DNA of 64,000 nucleotides from Luminiphilus sp. (lineage in GTDB: Bacteria > Pseudomonadota > Gammaproteobacteria > Pseudomonadales > Halieaceae): contig JAAXJC010000165.1 of assembly GCA_012270045.1 (NCBI GenBank), positions 1-64,000 on the forward strand, in the 5' to 3' direction. This document shows, in pieces, positions 1 through 10,457 of the stretch (its first letter is position 1; every line of letters begins with the position of its first letter). Made by a program: the position numbers and the translations under genes. Below the pieces are notes generated by a model. That model made no database searches and was not told the origin of the DNA. It worked only from the letters and a program-made list of their open reading frames with translations.

Positions 1-281
1 GGCTCTGGAGTCGCCTCAGCCAGAGTCGGCTGGGGTGTGGCTTCCGGCTTGGGCTTGGGTTTTGGCTTTGGTTTGGGTTTGGGCATGGGCTTGGGGTTTG
101 GCTGCAGGGATTCGGCGGTAACCAGCGTGGCTTTGATCGCCACCGGTGTTGCGACCCGGGCTTCCACGGTCTGGGGGTTGGCCCAGCGCACCAGCAGCAG
201 GGCCAATACCAAGCCATGGATAATGACCGTCACCACCACCGGGGTACCAAACCATCGCAGCCGGTCAGAAAAGCTACTCAC
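1..281 (-). CDS. tolA: TolA, N-terminal part (truncated by window edge); GTG start, single TM helix then PKPKPKPK-rich region
   Basis: Reverse complement from 281: VSSFSDRLRWFGTPVVVTVIIHGLVLALLLVRWANPQTVEARVATPVAIKATLVTAESLQPNPKPMPKPKPKPKPKPKPEATPQPT; GTGA overlap with tolR stop; position in the tol operon. Confidence 0.85.
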   Translation of the reverse strand, partial: MSSFSDRLRWFGTPVVVTVIIHGLVLALLLVRWANPQTVEARVATPVAIKATLVTAESLQPNPKPMPKPKPKPKPKPKPEATPQPTLAEATPE

Positions 282-694
282 CTGTCCGACGGCTCCTCTG
301 TTACCAGGCCGACGGACGCGGCCCCCGAGGCCTGCACCGCAGTCATCACTTCCACAACCCGACCATAGGGAACGGCGGCATCTCCCCATACCAGCACCGG
401 CTTATCGGGATCCCGGCGCAATACCGCGGATACCCGCTGTTTAATGGTCGCGAGTTCCAGAGCCTGCTTATCGTTGCGACCCAGATTGATGTAGAGACGC
501 CCTGCCTTATCCACCGAAACGATGAGGGGTTCACTGTCCTGGTTCTCCACCGGCTCGGCCGGCGCATCGGGCAAGTCAACCTGCACCCCCTGCATCAACA
601 TGGGTGCCGTCACCATAAAAATGATGAGCAACACCAACATCACATCGATGTAGGGCACCACGTTGATCTCTGCAACCGCCCGGCGTTTTCGCAT
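278..694 (-). CDS. tolR: TolR, Tol-Pal/ExbD-family protein
   Basis: MRKRRAVAEINVVPYIDVMLVLLIIFMVTAPML motif; next to tolQ. Confidence 0.96.
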   Translation of the reverse strand: MRKRRAVAEINVVPYIDVMLVLLIIFMVTAPMLMQGVQVDLPDAPAEPVENQDSEPLIVSVDKAGRLYINLGRNDKQALELATIKQRVSAVLRRDPDKPVLVWGDAAVPYGRVVEVMTAVQASGAASVGLVTEEPSDR

Positions 695-699
695 GGCAG

Positions 700-1407
700 C
701 TATCCTGCGCTGCGCCTGGCACGCTGGGCATAGGTCTGCCGCTGGAGAATGCCAGAAAATTCGTCTACGAAGGTGTCGTAGCGATTGATCAGGCTGTCTG
801 CCCTAGCCGCGAAACGGTTGTAGGCGAGTACCGCTGGAATCGCCGCGAACAAGCCCATGGCGGTCGCAATCAATGCCTCAGAAATGCCGGGCGCTACCGT
901 CGCCAGGGTCGCCTGGGTGGCGTTTGCCAGGCCGCGAAACGAGTGCATGATCCCCCAGACGGTGCCAAACAGGCCAATGTAGGGACTGGTGGAACCCACC
1001 GACGCCAGAAAAGGGAGGCTGGCCTCCAGCCGGTCACTCTCCCGCAGCGTGGCCACTCGCATCGCGCGCCGGGCACCCTCCAAAATGGCGTCCGCCTCAA
1101 TGTCGGACTGCTGGGACAGCCTGGAAAACTCCTTGAACCCGGCCCGAAATATACTTTCCATACCGATGGGCGTGGCGCCATCGGCGAGCGCCTGGTTGCC
1201 CTCGCGATAGATCTGCGCGAGATCGACCCCCGACCAGAAATGTTCCTCAAAATTGACCTGTTCATCGCTCATCCTGCGGTACAGCATGAGCCGCTGCACA
1301 ATGAGGTACCAGGACGATACCGAAGCCAGCAGGAGTATCAGCATGACCAACTGGACGGTGAGACTCGCCCCAATGATCAACTCAAGAATACCCAGTTCCT
1401 CGCTCAC
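700..1407 (-). CDS. tolQ: TolQ, MotA/TolQ/ExbB proton channel
   Basis: Protein sequence (GTVWGIMHSFRGLANATQATLATVAPGISEALIATAMGLFAAIPAVLAYN) and synteny. Confidence 0.96.
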   Translation of the reverse strand: MSEELGILELIIGASLTVQLVMLILLLASVSSWYLIVQRLMLYRRMSDEQVNFEEHFWSGVDLAQIYREGNQALADGATPIGMESIFRAGFKEFSRLSQQSDIEADAILEGARRAMRVATLRESDRLEASLPFLASVGSTSPYIGLFGTVWGIMHSFRGLANATQATLATVAPGISEALIATAMGLFAAIPAVLAYNRFAARADSLINRYDTFVDEFSGILQRQTYAQRARRSAG

Positions 1408-1434
1408 CTCATGCTTCCCTCTGTCTGTTGCAAG

Positions 1435-1842
1435 TCAAACTCCCATCTTCGCGCGCAGCGCCTTGGGCAAACGCTGGGGCCGGCCGGTTTCCCGATTGAC
1501 CAGGGCAATGACCACTTCACCCGTCACCAGACATTCGCCGCCACGTTCGATGGTCTGGACAAAGGTCATGGTCGCACCCCCCACCTCGGCCACCCGGGCC
1601 GTAACCTCAAGGGCTTCGTCCAACCTGGCGGGGCTTCGGTAATGCAGGCTGGCCTTGCTGACCACAAACATGACCCCCTCGGCTGGCAGTGCCGCCTTGT
1701 CGTAGCCGAAAGAGCGCATATATTCGGTGCGCGCCCGCTCGAAGTATTTGAGGTAGTTGACGTAGTAGACAATCCCTCCGGCGTCCGTGTCCTCAATATA
1801 GACCCGTATCGGAATGGAAAATTCCGCGGACTGGGCCGTCAC
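1435..1842 (-). CDS. ybgC: Tol-Pal associated acyl-CoA thioesterase YbgC
   Basis: Hotdog motif [29 protein letters not shown]; upstream of tolQ. Confidence 0.95.
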   Translation of the reverse strand: MTAQSAEFSIPIRVYIEDTDAGGIVYYVNYLKYFERARTEYMRSFGYDKAALPAEGVMFVVSKASLHYRSPARLDEALEVTARVAEVGGATMTFVQTIERGGECLVTGEVVIALVNRETGRPQRLPKALRAKMGV

Positions 1843-2897
1843 CTGTCCTCACCCTCCAGGTTCAGGGGCAGATTCTGGTGGTCGCTCTTTTGTGGCGCTG
1901 TCAGCCCGAAGTGCCGATAAGCCGCCTGGGTCACCATGCGGCCCCTGGGGGTGCGAATCAAATACCCCTGTTGAATCAGATAGGGCTCGAGAACATCCTC
2001 AAGGGTGCCGCGCTCTTCAGACAGGGCAGCGGCAAGACTGTCGATTCCTACCGGGCCACCCTCAAACTTTTCAATCAGCATCAGCAGTAGCCGGCGGTCG
2101 AGATGATCCAGACCCAACTGATCCACATTGAGCATATCCAGAGCCAACTGGGCTATGGACTCGGTTACCTGTCCATCGGCCTTAACCTCCGCATAGTCAC
2201 GGACACGCCGTAACAGGCGGTTGGCGATCCTGGGAGTCCCCCGGGACCTTCGGGCGATCTCCAGGGCCCCCGCATCATCAACGGGTATGTCCAGCAGGCG
2301 GGCGGAACGGGCAACAATCTGCGCCAGGTCGGCCACCTCATAGAATTCCAGGCGCTGGACAATGCCGAAACGGTCTCTCAGGGGCGACGTCAGCAGCCCA
2401 GCGCGGGTAGTGGCCCCCACCAGGGTAAAGGGCGGCAGGTCCAGCTTGATGGAACGGGCCGCCGGGCCTTCACCGATCATGATATCGAGCTGATAGTCCT
2501 CCATCGCTGGGTACAGTATCTCCTCGACGTAGGGACTGAGCCGGTGTATCTCATCGATAAAAAGAACATCCCCGGCCTCCAGGTTGGTCATCAGGGCCGC
2601 GATATCCCCGGCTTTTTCCAGCACGGGTCCACTGGTGGTCTTTAATGCCACACCCATCTCGTGGGCAATGATGCTGGCGAGGGTTGTCTTCCCCAGTCCC
2701 GGGGGACCGAAAATCAATGTGTGGTCCAGGGGTTCGCCCCGTTGCCGGGCCGCGGCGAGAAAAATTTCCATCTGTTCACGGACCGCCCGTTGGCCCAGGT
2801 AATCGGCAAGTGATCGGGGCCGAATGGCGCGATCCACCTGCTCCTCGCCCCGGTCACCGGACTCCGGGGCAATCAGTCGGTCAGTTTCGATGGTCAT
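1839..2897 (-). CDS. ruvB: Holliday junction branch migration ATPase RuvB
   Basis: [11 protein letters not shown]...[22 protein letters not shown] Walker A; ruvABC order. Confidence 0.98.
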   Translation of the reverse strand: MTIETDRLIAPESGDRGEEQVDRAIRPRSLADYLGQRAVREQMEIFLAAARQRGEPLDHTLIFGPPGLGKTTLASIIAHEMGVALKTTSGPVLEKAGDIAALMTNLEAGDVLFIDEIHRLSPYVEEILYPAMEDYQLDIMIGEGPAARSIKLDLPPFTLVGATTRAGLLTSPLRDRFGIVQRLEFYEVADLAQIVARSARLLDIPVDDAGALEIARRSRGTPRIANRLLRRVRDYAEVKADGQVTESIAQLALDMLNVDQLGLDHLDRRLLLMLIEKFEGGPVGIDSLAAALSEERGTLEDVLEPYLIQQGYLIRTPRGRMVTQAAYRHFGLTAPQKSDHQNLPLNLEGEDR

Positions 2898-3514
2898 CGA
2901 TTACCCCTGGGTGCTGCGGCCTGCAACGCGCGGCGAATCAGGTCTTCACTGGAGGTTACGGATTCATCGTCGACCCCGGCCACCAGCCGGGACGCCTCCG
3001 CCAGTTTGTAGCCCAGGGCCACCAGCGCCTGTTCCGCCTCGCCGCGATGATCCGCAGCGGCTGCCGTTGGCGCGACCCGGGACACCTCGCCCGGACTCAG
3101 TTCTTCCAGCCACTTACCCGCTTTGTCCCGCATTTCAACCAATAACCGCTCGGCAGTCTTGCGCCCGACCCCCGGCAGTGCCACCAACGTGGCTACATCA
3201 TCCCGTTGCAAACACTGGGCGAAGGCCCTGGCATCCATCCCCGACAGCAGGGCAAGGGCCAGCTTGGGGCCGACGCCACTGACCTTGATCAGTTCTCTGA
3301 ACAGGCGCCGGTCAACCTCATCCACGAAGCCATACAGCAGCTGGGCATCTTCACGAACAACAAAATGGGTCAGCAGGGTCACCTCCTCACCCAGGGCGGG
3401 AAGAGCAAACAGCGTGGTCATGGGGACCTGTACCTCATACCCGACACCTGCCACGTCCAGAACAATATCGGGGGGCTGTTTGACCAGCAATCGCCCGCGT
3501 AAAAAACCGATCAT
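2894..3514 (-). CDS. ruvA: Holliday junction DNA-binding protein RuvA
   Basis: [28 protein letters not shown] and HhH region; ruvABC order. Confidence 0.97.
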   Translation of the reverse strand: MIGFLRGRLLVKQPPDIVLDVAGVGYEVQVPMTTLFALPALGEEVTLLTHFVVREDAQLLYGFVDEVDRRLFRELIKVSGVGPKLALALLSGMDARAFAQCLQRDDVATLVALPGVGRKTAERLLVEMRDKAGKWLEELSPGEVSRVAPTAAAADHRGEAEQALVALGYKLAEASRLVAGVDDESVTSSEDLIRRALQAAAPRGNR

Positions 3515-3523
3515 GGAGCGACC

Positions 3524-4042
3524 CTACCGGAACCTGCCACGGCTGCGAGCCCTGGCAGGCATGGACTGCAGTCCCTGGCGAGAGTGCAGGTGACAGAGCG
3601 CCGCTGCGAGGGCATCGGCGGCATCCTCCTTGGGTGCGGCGGGCAATTTCAATAATGTCTTCACCATATGCTGCACCTGCTCTTTGCTCGCCGCCCCGGT
3701 ACCGACCACCGCCTGCTTGATCTGGCGGGCCGCATACTCGTGCACTGCCATGCCCCTGTGCACACAGGCTGTCATGGCGGCACCACGGGCATGCCCCAGT
3801 TTCAGGGCCGCATCGGGGCTGCGCGCCAGGAACACCTGCTCGATGGCCAGTTCATCGGGCCGGAACTCGTCAATAATAGTATTCAGCTCGGTAAACAGCA
3901 CCCCCAGCCTTGGTCCCAGGGGCTCGTCGACCGGTAGACGGATGATGCCGCTGGTCACGTAGACCGCTGAGGCACCGTCGGTCTCGACAACGCCAAAGCC
4001 GGTCTTCCTTGAGCCGGGATCAATACCGAGGATCGTGGTCAT
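3524..4042 (-). CDS. ruvC: Crossover junction endonuclease RuvC
   Basis: MTTILGIDPGSRKTGFGVVE; ruvABC order. Confidence 0.97.
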   Translation of the reverse strand: MTTILGIDPGSRKTGFGVVETDGASAVYVTSGIIRLPVDEPLGPRLGVLFTELNTIIDEFRPDELAIEQVFLARSPDAALKLGHARGAAMTACVHRGMAVHEYAARQIKQAVVGTGAASKEQVQHMVKTLLKLPAAPKEDAADALAAALCHLHSRQGLQSMPARARSRGRFR

Positions 4043-4114
4043 CGCTGCTCCCTGGTGGTCGGGCTATTCTGACCGAAACCGGCGCCCGCGTCACAGAAAC
4101 CGCAGCAATACCCG

Positions 4115-5893
4115 CTACTCTGCTGGCGCAGCAGGCGCCTGCCGCAACCGGATGTGAAGGTCCTTCAGTTGCTGCTCGCCCACGGCACCCGGAGCATCGG
4201 TCATTACGCAGGCCGCAGTCTGGGTTTTGGGGAACGCAATGACATCCCTTATCGACTGGCCATCCACCATTAACGTGACCATCCGGTCCAGCCCGAAAGC
4301 CAGCCCGCCATGGGGTGGCGCCCCATACTCCAGCGCGGTCAGCAGAAAACCAAATTTCTCGGCCGCTTCCCGGTCATCGATACCCAACACTTCGAACACC
4401 GCCCGCTGCATATCAGGACGGTGAATACGGATAGACCCGCCACCCAATTCAGTGCCGTTCAGCACCATGTCATAGGCGCGGGACAATGCCTCCGCGGGAT
4501 TCTGGCGCAGCGTCGCCTCATCGCAGGCCGGTGCCGTAAACGGGTGGTGTAGCGGTGTCAGGCCGCCCTTGCCGTCATCCTCAAACATGGGGAAATCCAC
4601 TACCCACAGAGGTGCCCAGCCCTCGCGCACCAGACCCAGATCCTCAGCAACTCGCAGGCGCAGGGCACCCAGTGATTCGTTGACCACAGCCCTCCGATCA
4701 GCGCCGAAGAAAATAATGTCTCCGTCGGCCGCCTCCAGCCGGGTCATCAGGCTTTCCACCACAGCCTCTGGCATGAACTTCAGGATGGGCGATTGCAGAC
4801 CTTCCAACCCTTTGGCCAATTCATTGACTTTGATCCAGGCCAGGCCGCGGGCGCCATAGACACCCACGTAACGTGTGTAATCGTCTATTTCCTTGCGGGA
4901 CAGCACGGCGCCACCGGGCACCTTCAATGCCACCACCCTGCCTGCAGGATCTTTCGCCGGGCCACTGAATACCTTGAATTCGACGTCCGCCATAAGGTCG
5001 TCAATGGACACCAACTCCAGGTCGATCCTGAGGTCGGGCTTGTCGGAGCCATAACGCTCCATGGCTTCATGCCAGGTCATATGGGGGAATTCACCCAGAT
5101 CAACATCAAGGTGCTCCGAGAACAGGGATCGCACCAGTTCCTCGGTTAGAGCCATGATGTCGGCCTCTTCCAGAAAAGAGGTCTCCAGGTCAATCTGCGT
5201 GAACTCGGGCTGCCGGTCGGCGCGTAAATCCTCATCGCGAAAACAGCGCGCAATTTGATAGTAACGATCAAAGCCCGACACCATCAGCAGCTGCTTGAAC
5301 AACTGGGGGGACTGGGGCAGGGCGAAAAACTCGCCACTGTGGGTCCTGCTGGGGACCAGATAGTCCCTGGCACCTTCCGGTGTCGCGCGGGTAAGGATGG
5401 GGGTTTCGATATCCAGGAAACCATTGTCGTCGAGGAACTTCCGGATCGACGATGTCAACCGAGACCGGAAAATCAGATTGCGCTGCATCTCCGGACGGCG
5501 TAAGTCCATGTAGCGGAACTTGAGCCGCACATCCTCGCCCACGGCATGGTGGGCATCCAGCGGGAACGGTGGTGTTGCTGCCTCGCTGAGCAGCTCCAAT
5601 TCTTTACCCAGTACTTCGACGGTGCCGGTCGCCATGGCGGGATTGATCGTACCCTCCCCACGCGCCCTCACCCGACCGGTGATTTTGAGTACGTACTCGC
5701 TGCGCACCCTATCCGCCAGTTCGAAAGCAGCCTCGGTATCAGGGTCAAAAACAACCTGAACGATGCCTTCACGATCGCGCATATCGAGGAATATCACTCC
5801 CCCGTGGTCCCGTCTCCGGTCAACCCAACCGTACAGGGTTACCGTGCTGTCAATGTCAGACTCGCTAATTGAGCCGCAGTAATGAGTACGCAT
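4115..5893 (-). CDS. aspS: Aspartyl-tRNA synthetase
   Basis: [43 protein letters not shown]; full-length class II aaRS. Confidence 0.98.
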   Translation of the reverse strand: MRTHYCGSISESDIDSTVTLYGWVDRRRDHGGVIFLDMRDREGIVQVVFDPDTEAAFELADRVRSEYVLKITGRVRARGEGTINPAMATGTVEVLGKELELLSEAATPPFPLDAHHAVGEDVRLKFRYMDLRRPEMQRNLIFRSRLTSSIRKFLDDNGFLDIETPILTRATPEGARDYLVPSRTHSGEFFALPQSPQLFKQLLMVSGFDRYYQIARCFRDEDLRADRQPEFTQIDLETSFLEEADIMALTEELVRSLFSEHLDVDLGEFPHMTWHEAMERYGSDKPDLRIDLELVSIDDLMADVEFKVFSGPAKDPAGRVVALKVPGGAVLSRKEIDDYTRYVGVYGARGLAWIKVNELAKGLEGLQSPILKFMPEAVVESLMTRLEAADGDIIFFGADRRAVVNESLGALRLRVAEDLGLVREGWAPLWVVDFPMFEDDGKGGLTPLHHPFTAPACDEATLRQNPAEALSRAYDMVLNGTELGGGSIRIHRPDMQRAVFEVLGIDDREAAEKFGFLLTALEYGAPPHGGLAFGLDRMVTLMVDGQSIRDVIAFPKTQTAACVMTDAPGAVGEQQLKDLHIRLRQAPAAPAE

Positions 5894-5932
5894 ACCCTTT
5901 CCAACCCATCCTCGGGGAATTCCCTGGGGCGA

Positions 5933-6283
5933 TCACGCCGCCGGTGTGCCACCGGATTTTTCCGGTGCTTTCTTTGCTTCTCCAGCAGAGCCCGCGGCAG
6001 AACTCGACTTGCCGTCTGCCTTGTTACCGGCAGAACCTGACTCGGTCTTGCCTTCTCCGCCCTTGTCGGATCCGCCCTCTCCCGCCAGGTTTTTCTGGTT
6101 ACCGGTCTTGAAATCCGTCTCGTACCAGCCACTGCCCGCAAGGCGGAAGGCCGGTGCACTCACCTGCTTTTTCAACGCTTCAGCGTTGCAGGCGGGGCAG
6201 GTCGTCAATGGCGAATCCGCAAGTTTCTGCAGGGCTTCCAACTGATGCGAACACTCGGTGCACCGGTAATCGTAAAGCGGCAC
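5933..6283 (-). CDS. FmdB-family zinc-ribbon protein; GTG start proposed at 6283; low-complexity Gly/Ser/Lys C-terminal tail
   Basis: VPLYDYRCTECSHQLEALQKLADSPLTTCPAC zinc ribbon; next to aspS. The ORF track extends further upstream (to 6487), but conservation starts at PLYDYRC. Confidence 0.85.
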   Translation of the reverse strand: MPLYDYRCTECSHQLEALQKLADSPLTTCPACNAEALKKQVSAPAFRLAGSGWYETDFKTGNQKNLAGEGGSDKGGEGKTESGSAGNKADGKSSSAAGSAGEAKKAPEKSGGTPAA

Positions 6284-6496
6284 GTTGATCTCTCCCGGCG
6301 GGAACCTGTTAACGGCCCAACCTGGTCTGCAAATTAAGGGAAAAAACAGGGGGCGCAGGGTACCCGAAAAGTGCCGGGGTTTAAACCATGGGGCTGGGGG
6401 TGACGTGGTGTTTGATCGTCCCGTAGCGCAGCAGCACAGGGAGTTGCCAGAGGGGTGAGGTGTCCCCGGAACGGAGTCCGGGGACACTCGGCCGGA

Positions 6497-6916
6497 TCAG
6501 GAGTTGGCGAACTCCTTCATTTTCTTCAGCGGCCGGATTTTTACAGCTGTGCTCGCAGGCTTCGCCTTGAACATGGTCTCTTCACCCGTGAACGGGTTAA
6601 TGCCCTTGCGTGCCTTGACCGCGGGCTTACGTACCGTTGTGACTTTCATCAAGCCCGGAATGGTAAACTCACCAGCACCGCGCTTCTTGATGCTGCCCTC
6701 GATGAGGTTTTCAAGCTGCTGCATCACATCGGATACCTGCTTCTTGCTGAGCCCTGTGTTGTCAGCAATGCTGCCAACGATCTGGGTTTTGGTCATCTTG
6801 GTAGAGATGGCCTTCACCTTAGCTGGCGCTTTGGCTGCCGGCTTTTTGGCCGGAGCTTTCTTCGCTGCTTTTTTCTTTGCGGGTGCCTTCTTGGCTGCTG
6901 CTTTTTTGGTTGCCAT
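6497..6916 (-). CDS. HU/IHF-family DNA-binding protein with a Lys/Ala-rich (histone H1-like) N-terminal tail
   Basis: KKAPAKKKAAKKAPAKKPAAKAPAK tail followed by MTKTQIVGSIADNTGLSKKQVSDVMQQLENLIEGSIKKRGAGEFTIPGLMKVTTVRKPAVKARKGINPFTGEETMFKAKPAS HU fold. Confidence 0.93.
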   Translation of the reverse strand: MATKKAAAKKAPAKKKAAKKAPAKKPAAKAPAKVKAISTKMTKTQIVGSIADNTGLSKKQVSDVMQQLENLIEGSIKKRGAGEFTIPGLMKVTTVRKPAVKARKGINPFTGEETMFKAKPASTAVKIRPLKKMKEFANS

Positions 6917-7033
6917 GGGTCTTTATCACCTTTTGGTAGTGGTATGGAGACTGGGTAACCGACGACCCGGACCTCAGGTTCAGGGCGGGAAGTGCAGTTC
7001 CACGAATTCAACTAGAGAAGGCGCTGTAAAACA

Positions 7034-7067
7034 AGTGCTTTTTGTGTGAAAGAAGACAAAAAGCACT
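7034..7067. promoter_or_regulatory. Perfect 12-bp inverted repeat (AGTGCTTTTTGT N10 ACAAAAAGCACT) followed by T-rich sequence on the + strand, in the divergent HU-like/proS intergenic region
   Basis: Read directly: agtgctttttgt gtgaaagaag acaaaaagcact attttttcagtatttttt. Confidence 0.6.
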
Positions 7068-7171
7068 ATTTTTTCAGTATTTTTTCTACAGTCTGGCGTT
7101 TATTTACCCTCGCTTTCGAAGATTCCCTACTGTCCGTACAATGGAGCGTTTTCCACCGGATCCCTACCCCA

Positions 7172-8881
7172 ATGCGCGCCAGTCAATTTTTGCTGACCAC
7201 CCTGAAAGAAACACCCGCCGACGCCGAGGTCATCAGCCACCAACTCATGCTGCGCGCGGGACTGATTCGCCGGGTCGCCGCGGGGATTTATAACTGGATG
7301 CCACTGGGCCTGCGCGTGCTCAGGAAAGTGGAACAGGTGGTCAGGGAAGAAATGAATCGCGCCGGCGCCCTTGAGATTGCCATGCCGGTGGTCCAACCCG
7401 CGGAGCTGTGGCAGGAATCGGGTCGCTGGGAGCAGTACGGGCCGGAGCTGGCACGACTTCAGGATCGTCACGACCGTGATTTCTGCCTCGGACCAACCCA
7501 CGAAGAAATCATCACGGCGTTGGGGCGCGGGGAGATCAAGAGCTACAAGCAGCTGCCCCTCAACTTCTACCAGATTCAAACCAAGTTCAGGGACGAAATT
7601 CGGCCCCGCTTCGGCATCATGCGCTCCCGTGAATTCATCATGAAAGATGCCTACTCGTTCCACGCCGACCAGGCCTCTCTGGAGACAACATACTGGCGCA
7701 TGCACGCCGCCTACAGCACCATCTTCACGCGACTGGGGCTGGACTTCCGTGCGGTAGTGGCGGACACGGGTTCCATCGGCGGCAACCACTCCCATGAATT
7801 TCATGTCCTGGCGGAATCAGGAGAGGACGCCATTGCCTTCTCCAGCGCCAGTGACTACGCGTCGAACGTAGAAATGGCAGAGGCATTAGCCCTGGAGCAG
7901 GGCGGTGGGGAATCAGAACAGCAGCAGCGTTTCGCGACCCCGGGCGTAAAAACCATTGAGGACCTGGTCGCCAGCGCCGGCATTCCCATAGAGCAAACCG
8001 TGAAGACCCTGTTTGTCGAGGCCGAGGGTGACGGCATCATCGCCCTGGTACTGCGGGGCGACCACCGCCTGAGCAGCATCAAGGCCGAAAAACTGACCGG
8101 TGTTGCCCGGCCGCTGCAACTGGCCAATGCCGAAGCAGTGAGCCAGCTGGCAGGCGCCGGCTTCGGCTCCCTGGGCCCGGTGGATTTGCGGGCCCGGATC
8201 ATTGTCGATCGAAGTGCTGCAACCATTGCCAGCTTCGTTTGCGGCGCCAATGAAGATGGCTTCCACCTACGCGGGGTCAACTGGCAGCGGGATGTGGTCG
8301 AATTCGAGACTGCCGACATACGCGAGGTCATGCCCGGGGATCCCAGCCCCTGTGGCTCGGGTACCCTGGAGATTCGCAGGGGCATCGAGGTGGGTCATAT
8401 CTTTCAACTGGGAACCAAATACAGTGAAGCCATGGACGCCAGGGTGCTGGACGAGGGCGGCAAGACAGTCCCCATGGCAATGGGTTGTTACGGCATCGGC
8501 GTAACCCGAATAGTCGCTGCCGCCATCGAGCAGAATCACGACGACCGCGGCATCCTCTGGCCCGACGCCATGGCACCGTTTGAGGTGGCTCTGGTACCGC
8601 TGAACATGGATAAGTCGGAGCTGGTTGCCTCCGCCACCGAGAAACTTTACGGACAGCTGACGGCCCTGGGGATAGAAGTTTTCATGGACGACCGCAAGGA
8701 ACGTCCGGGGGTCAAGTTCGCAGAGATGGAATTGATTGGCATCCCGCTGCGAGTGACCCTGGGTGAACGCTCCCTGGCTGAGGGCAAGGTGGAGGTGCAG
8801 GCCCGGGGGGCGGATGCCGCGGATATGCTGGCCGCCGACACCGCAGCCGACGCCATTGTCAAAATGGTTCGCGGTGGTTAG
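7172..8881 (+). CDS. proS: Prolyl-tRNA synthetase (bacterial type with INS editing domain); start placed at [15 protein letters not shown]
   Basis: [50 protein letters not shown]; full-length homology by motif. Confidence 0.97.
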   Translation: MRASQFLLTTLKETPADAEVISHQLMLRAGLIRRVAAGIYNWMPLGLRVLRKVEQVVREEMNRAGALEIAMPVVQPAELWQESGRWEQYGPELARLQDRHDRDFCLGPTHEEIITALGRGEIKSYKQLPLNFYQIQTKFRDEIRPRFGIMRSREFIMKDAYSFHADQASLETTYWRMHAAYSTIFTRLGLDFRAVVADTGSIGGNHSHEFHVLAESGEDAIAFSSASDYASNVEMAEALALEQGGGESEQQQRFATPGVKTIEDLVASAGIPIEQTVKTLFVEAEGDGIIALVLRGDHRLSSIKAEKLTGVARPLQLANAEAVSQLAGAGFGSLGPVDLRARIIVDRSAATIASFVCGANEDGFHLRGVNWQRDVVEFETADIREVMPGDPSPCGSGTLEIRRGIEVGHIFQLGTKYSEAMDARVLDEGGKTVPMAMGCYGIGVTRIVAAAIEQNHDDRGILWPDAMAPFEVALVPLNMDKSELVASATEKLYGQLTALGIEVFMDDRKERPGVKFAEMELIGIPLRVTLGERSLAEGKVEVQARGADAADMLAADTAADAIVKMVRGG

Positions 8882-9479
8882 CCGCGGGGTTGCGGGCATC
8901 TGGCTTGGCCTATGGCTCTCGCTATGGACCACGCCACCACAGGCACAGGCCCAGGACCAGAGCAGCGCTGACGAGCGCGCGGCGCTGCGCAGTTTCCTGG
9001 AGCAGTCCATAGAGAGTGCCTCGAGTTTCAACGACCGCTTTGACGCCGAGGTCTGGCTGCTCGACATGCAGACCCGGCTGCAGCCGTTTATGGCAGATGC
9101 GGCTGAGCGGGTCAGTTTCCTGACCCTGCTGCACCGGGAAGCCCAGGCCGCAGATTTACCTCCAGAACTGGTTCTGGCACTCATTGAGGTGGAAAGCCAC
9201 TTCGATCGCTTCGCGGTGTCCAGGGTCGGCGCCCAGGGCTACATGCAGGTCATGCCATTCTGGAAAGCAGAGATAGGCCGCCCCGAGGACAACCTGATCG
9301 ATACCGGAACCAACCTCCGTTACGGCTGCCGCATTCTTCAGTTTTACTGGCAGCGGGAACAGGGTGACCTGCCCCGGGCACTCGCTGCCTATAACGGCTC
9401 CCTGGGGCGCACGACCTACAGTGACAAGGTATACAACGCCTGGCAAAGTCGCTGGCGCGTTGCGCCGCTGGACTGGTAA
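8874..9479 (+). CDS. Lytic transglycosylase, SLT-domain protein with signal peptide; GTG start proposed at 8874
   Basis: [26 protein letters not shown] signal; [38 protein letters not shown] motif; overlaps the proS 3' end by 8 nt. Confidence 0.88.
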   Translation: MVSRGVAGIWLGLWLSLWTTPPQAQAQDQSSADERAALRSFLEQSIESASSFNDRFDAEVWLLDMQTRLQPFMADAAERVSFLTLLHREAQAADLPPELVLALIEVESHFDRFAVSRVGAQGYMQVMPFWKAEIGRPEDNLIDTGTNLRYGCRILQFYWQREQGDLPRALAAYNGSLGRTTYSDKVYNAWQSRWRVAPLDW

Positions 9480-9521
9480 TTTAGGACTCTCGCCCTGCGG
9501 GCAAATTGGGAGACACATCCC

Positions 9522-10361
9522 ATGGTCGATCTTCAATCATTTACACGCTGGAATGCTGGTCTGGGAAAAACCATCAGCGCCATTGGCAGCGATTCATTTT
9601 TCACCGCGCTGTTTGCTGCCCTGGGCGAGCAGGTGGCCCATGTCTATCCCCAGATATGGCTCTACCACCGCGACCTGCCACCGAGGATGCTGTACCACGA
9701 GATACCGGAACACGCCGTGGAGTTGCAGGTTGATCGCTATCTCGAAGGCGCCTACCGGGAAGACCCGTTCTACCAGATTTCCATGAGCAGCCCCCGCAGC
9801 AGCATTTACAAACTGGGCCGCCTGACCGGCGAGACCTTTGAGGACAGCGGCTATTACCGCGACTATTACGGCGATACCGGCACCTGCGATGAAGTGATCT
9901 TCCTGACCCGGCTTGATGACGGCAGTGTCGTTAATTTCTGCGTTATGAGACTGCAGGAGGAAAAGCCCTTTGACGAGGATGAGTACAATCTGCTCTACAG
10001 TGTTTCCGAGACCGTAGCCTCCCTGATCCAGTCCCACTGCCATCGGGACGAGTTCGCAGCGACCAACCTGCTGCAACCAGGTCTCGATGCCCAGATTGAC
10101 CTGGCTTTTAAAACCTTCGGTGGCGACCACGTGAGCGCCAGGGAGAGAGAAGTACTGGAACTGATGTTGCGGGGTTACGGCGCCGACACATCCGCGGAGC
10201 GGCTTGATATCTCACTGGAAACCGTGCGCCGCCACAGGAAATCGATTTATAAAAAGCTGGATGTTTCCTGCCAGGCCGATCTGTTCGCACTGTTTATCAA
10301 TTGCATGCCCTATATCAGCAGGGCCCAGGGTGGGGATCCTTTGTCCGTTTACATGATGTAG
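9522..10361 (+). CDS. LuxR-family transcriptional regulator (C-terminal HTH)
   Basis: C-terminal VSAREREVLELMLRGYGADTSAERLDISLETVRRHRKSIYKKLDVSCQADLFALFI is a LuxR-type HTH. Confidence 0.9.
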   Translation: MVDLQSFTRWNAGLGKTISAIGSDSFFTALFAALGEQVAHVYPQIWLYHRDLPPRMLYHEIPEHAVELQVDRYLEGAYREDPFYQISMSSPRSSIYKLGRLTGETFEDSGYYRDYYGDTGTCDEVIFLTRLDDGSVVNFCVMRLQEEKPFDEDEYNLLYSVSETVASLIQSHCHRDEFAATNLLQPGLDAQIDLAFKTFGGDHVSAREREVLELMLRGYGADTSAERLDISLETVRRHRKSIYKKLDVSCQADLFALFINCMPYISRAQGGDPLSVYMM

Positions 10362-10369
10362 CTCACGGA

Positions 10370-10408
10370 AATAGCGCATTTCTGCCCATTTTGGGGCATT
10401 GAGCTATT
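10370..10408. promoter_or_regulatory. Nested inverted repeat AATAGC-N7-TGCCC-N6-GGGCA-N4-GCTATT between the LuxR regulator and the glutamine synthetase-like gene
   Basis: Read directly from sequence. Confidence 0.45.
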
Positions 10409-10457
10409 ACCCACCCATCCCCAAACTTGCGACCTTTGATAACCCAGCGGTGATACC

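Noticed and set aside
55-110. ggcttgggtttgg-type tandem repeat at the window start
   Set aside because: Explained as the Pro-Lys repeat coding region of TolA on the minus strand.
943-1920. 325-aa + strand open frame
   Set aside because: Antisense shadow of tolQ, ybgC and the ruvB 3' end; no recognizable domain.
7046-7171. N-terminal extension of proS in the ORF track
   Set aside because: Residues before [13 protein letters not shown] are not part of the ProS family, and this stretch contains the hairpin and leader.
8267-9184. 305-aa minus-strand open frame
   Set aside because: Antisense to the proS 3' end and the transglycosylase gene, both with clear family motifs.
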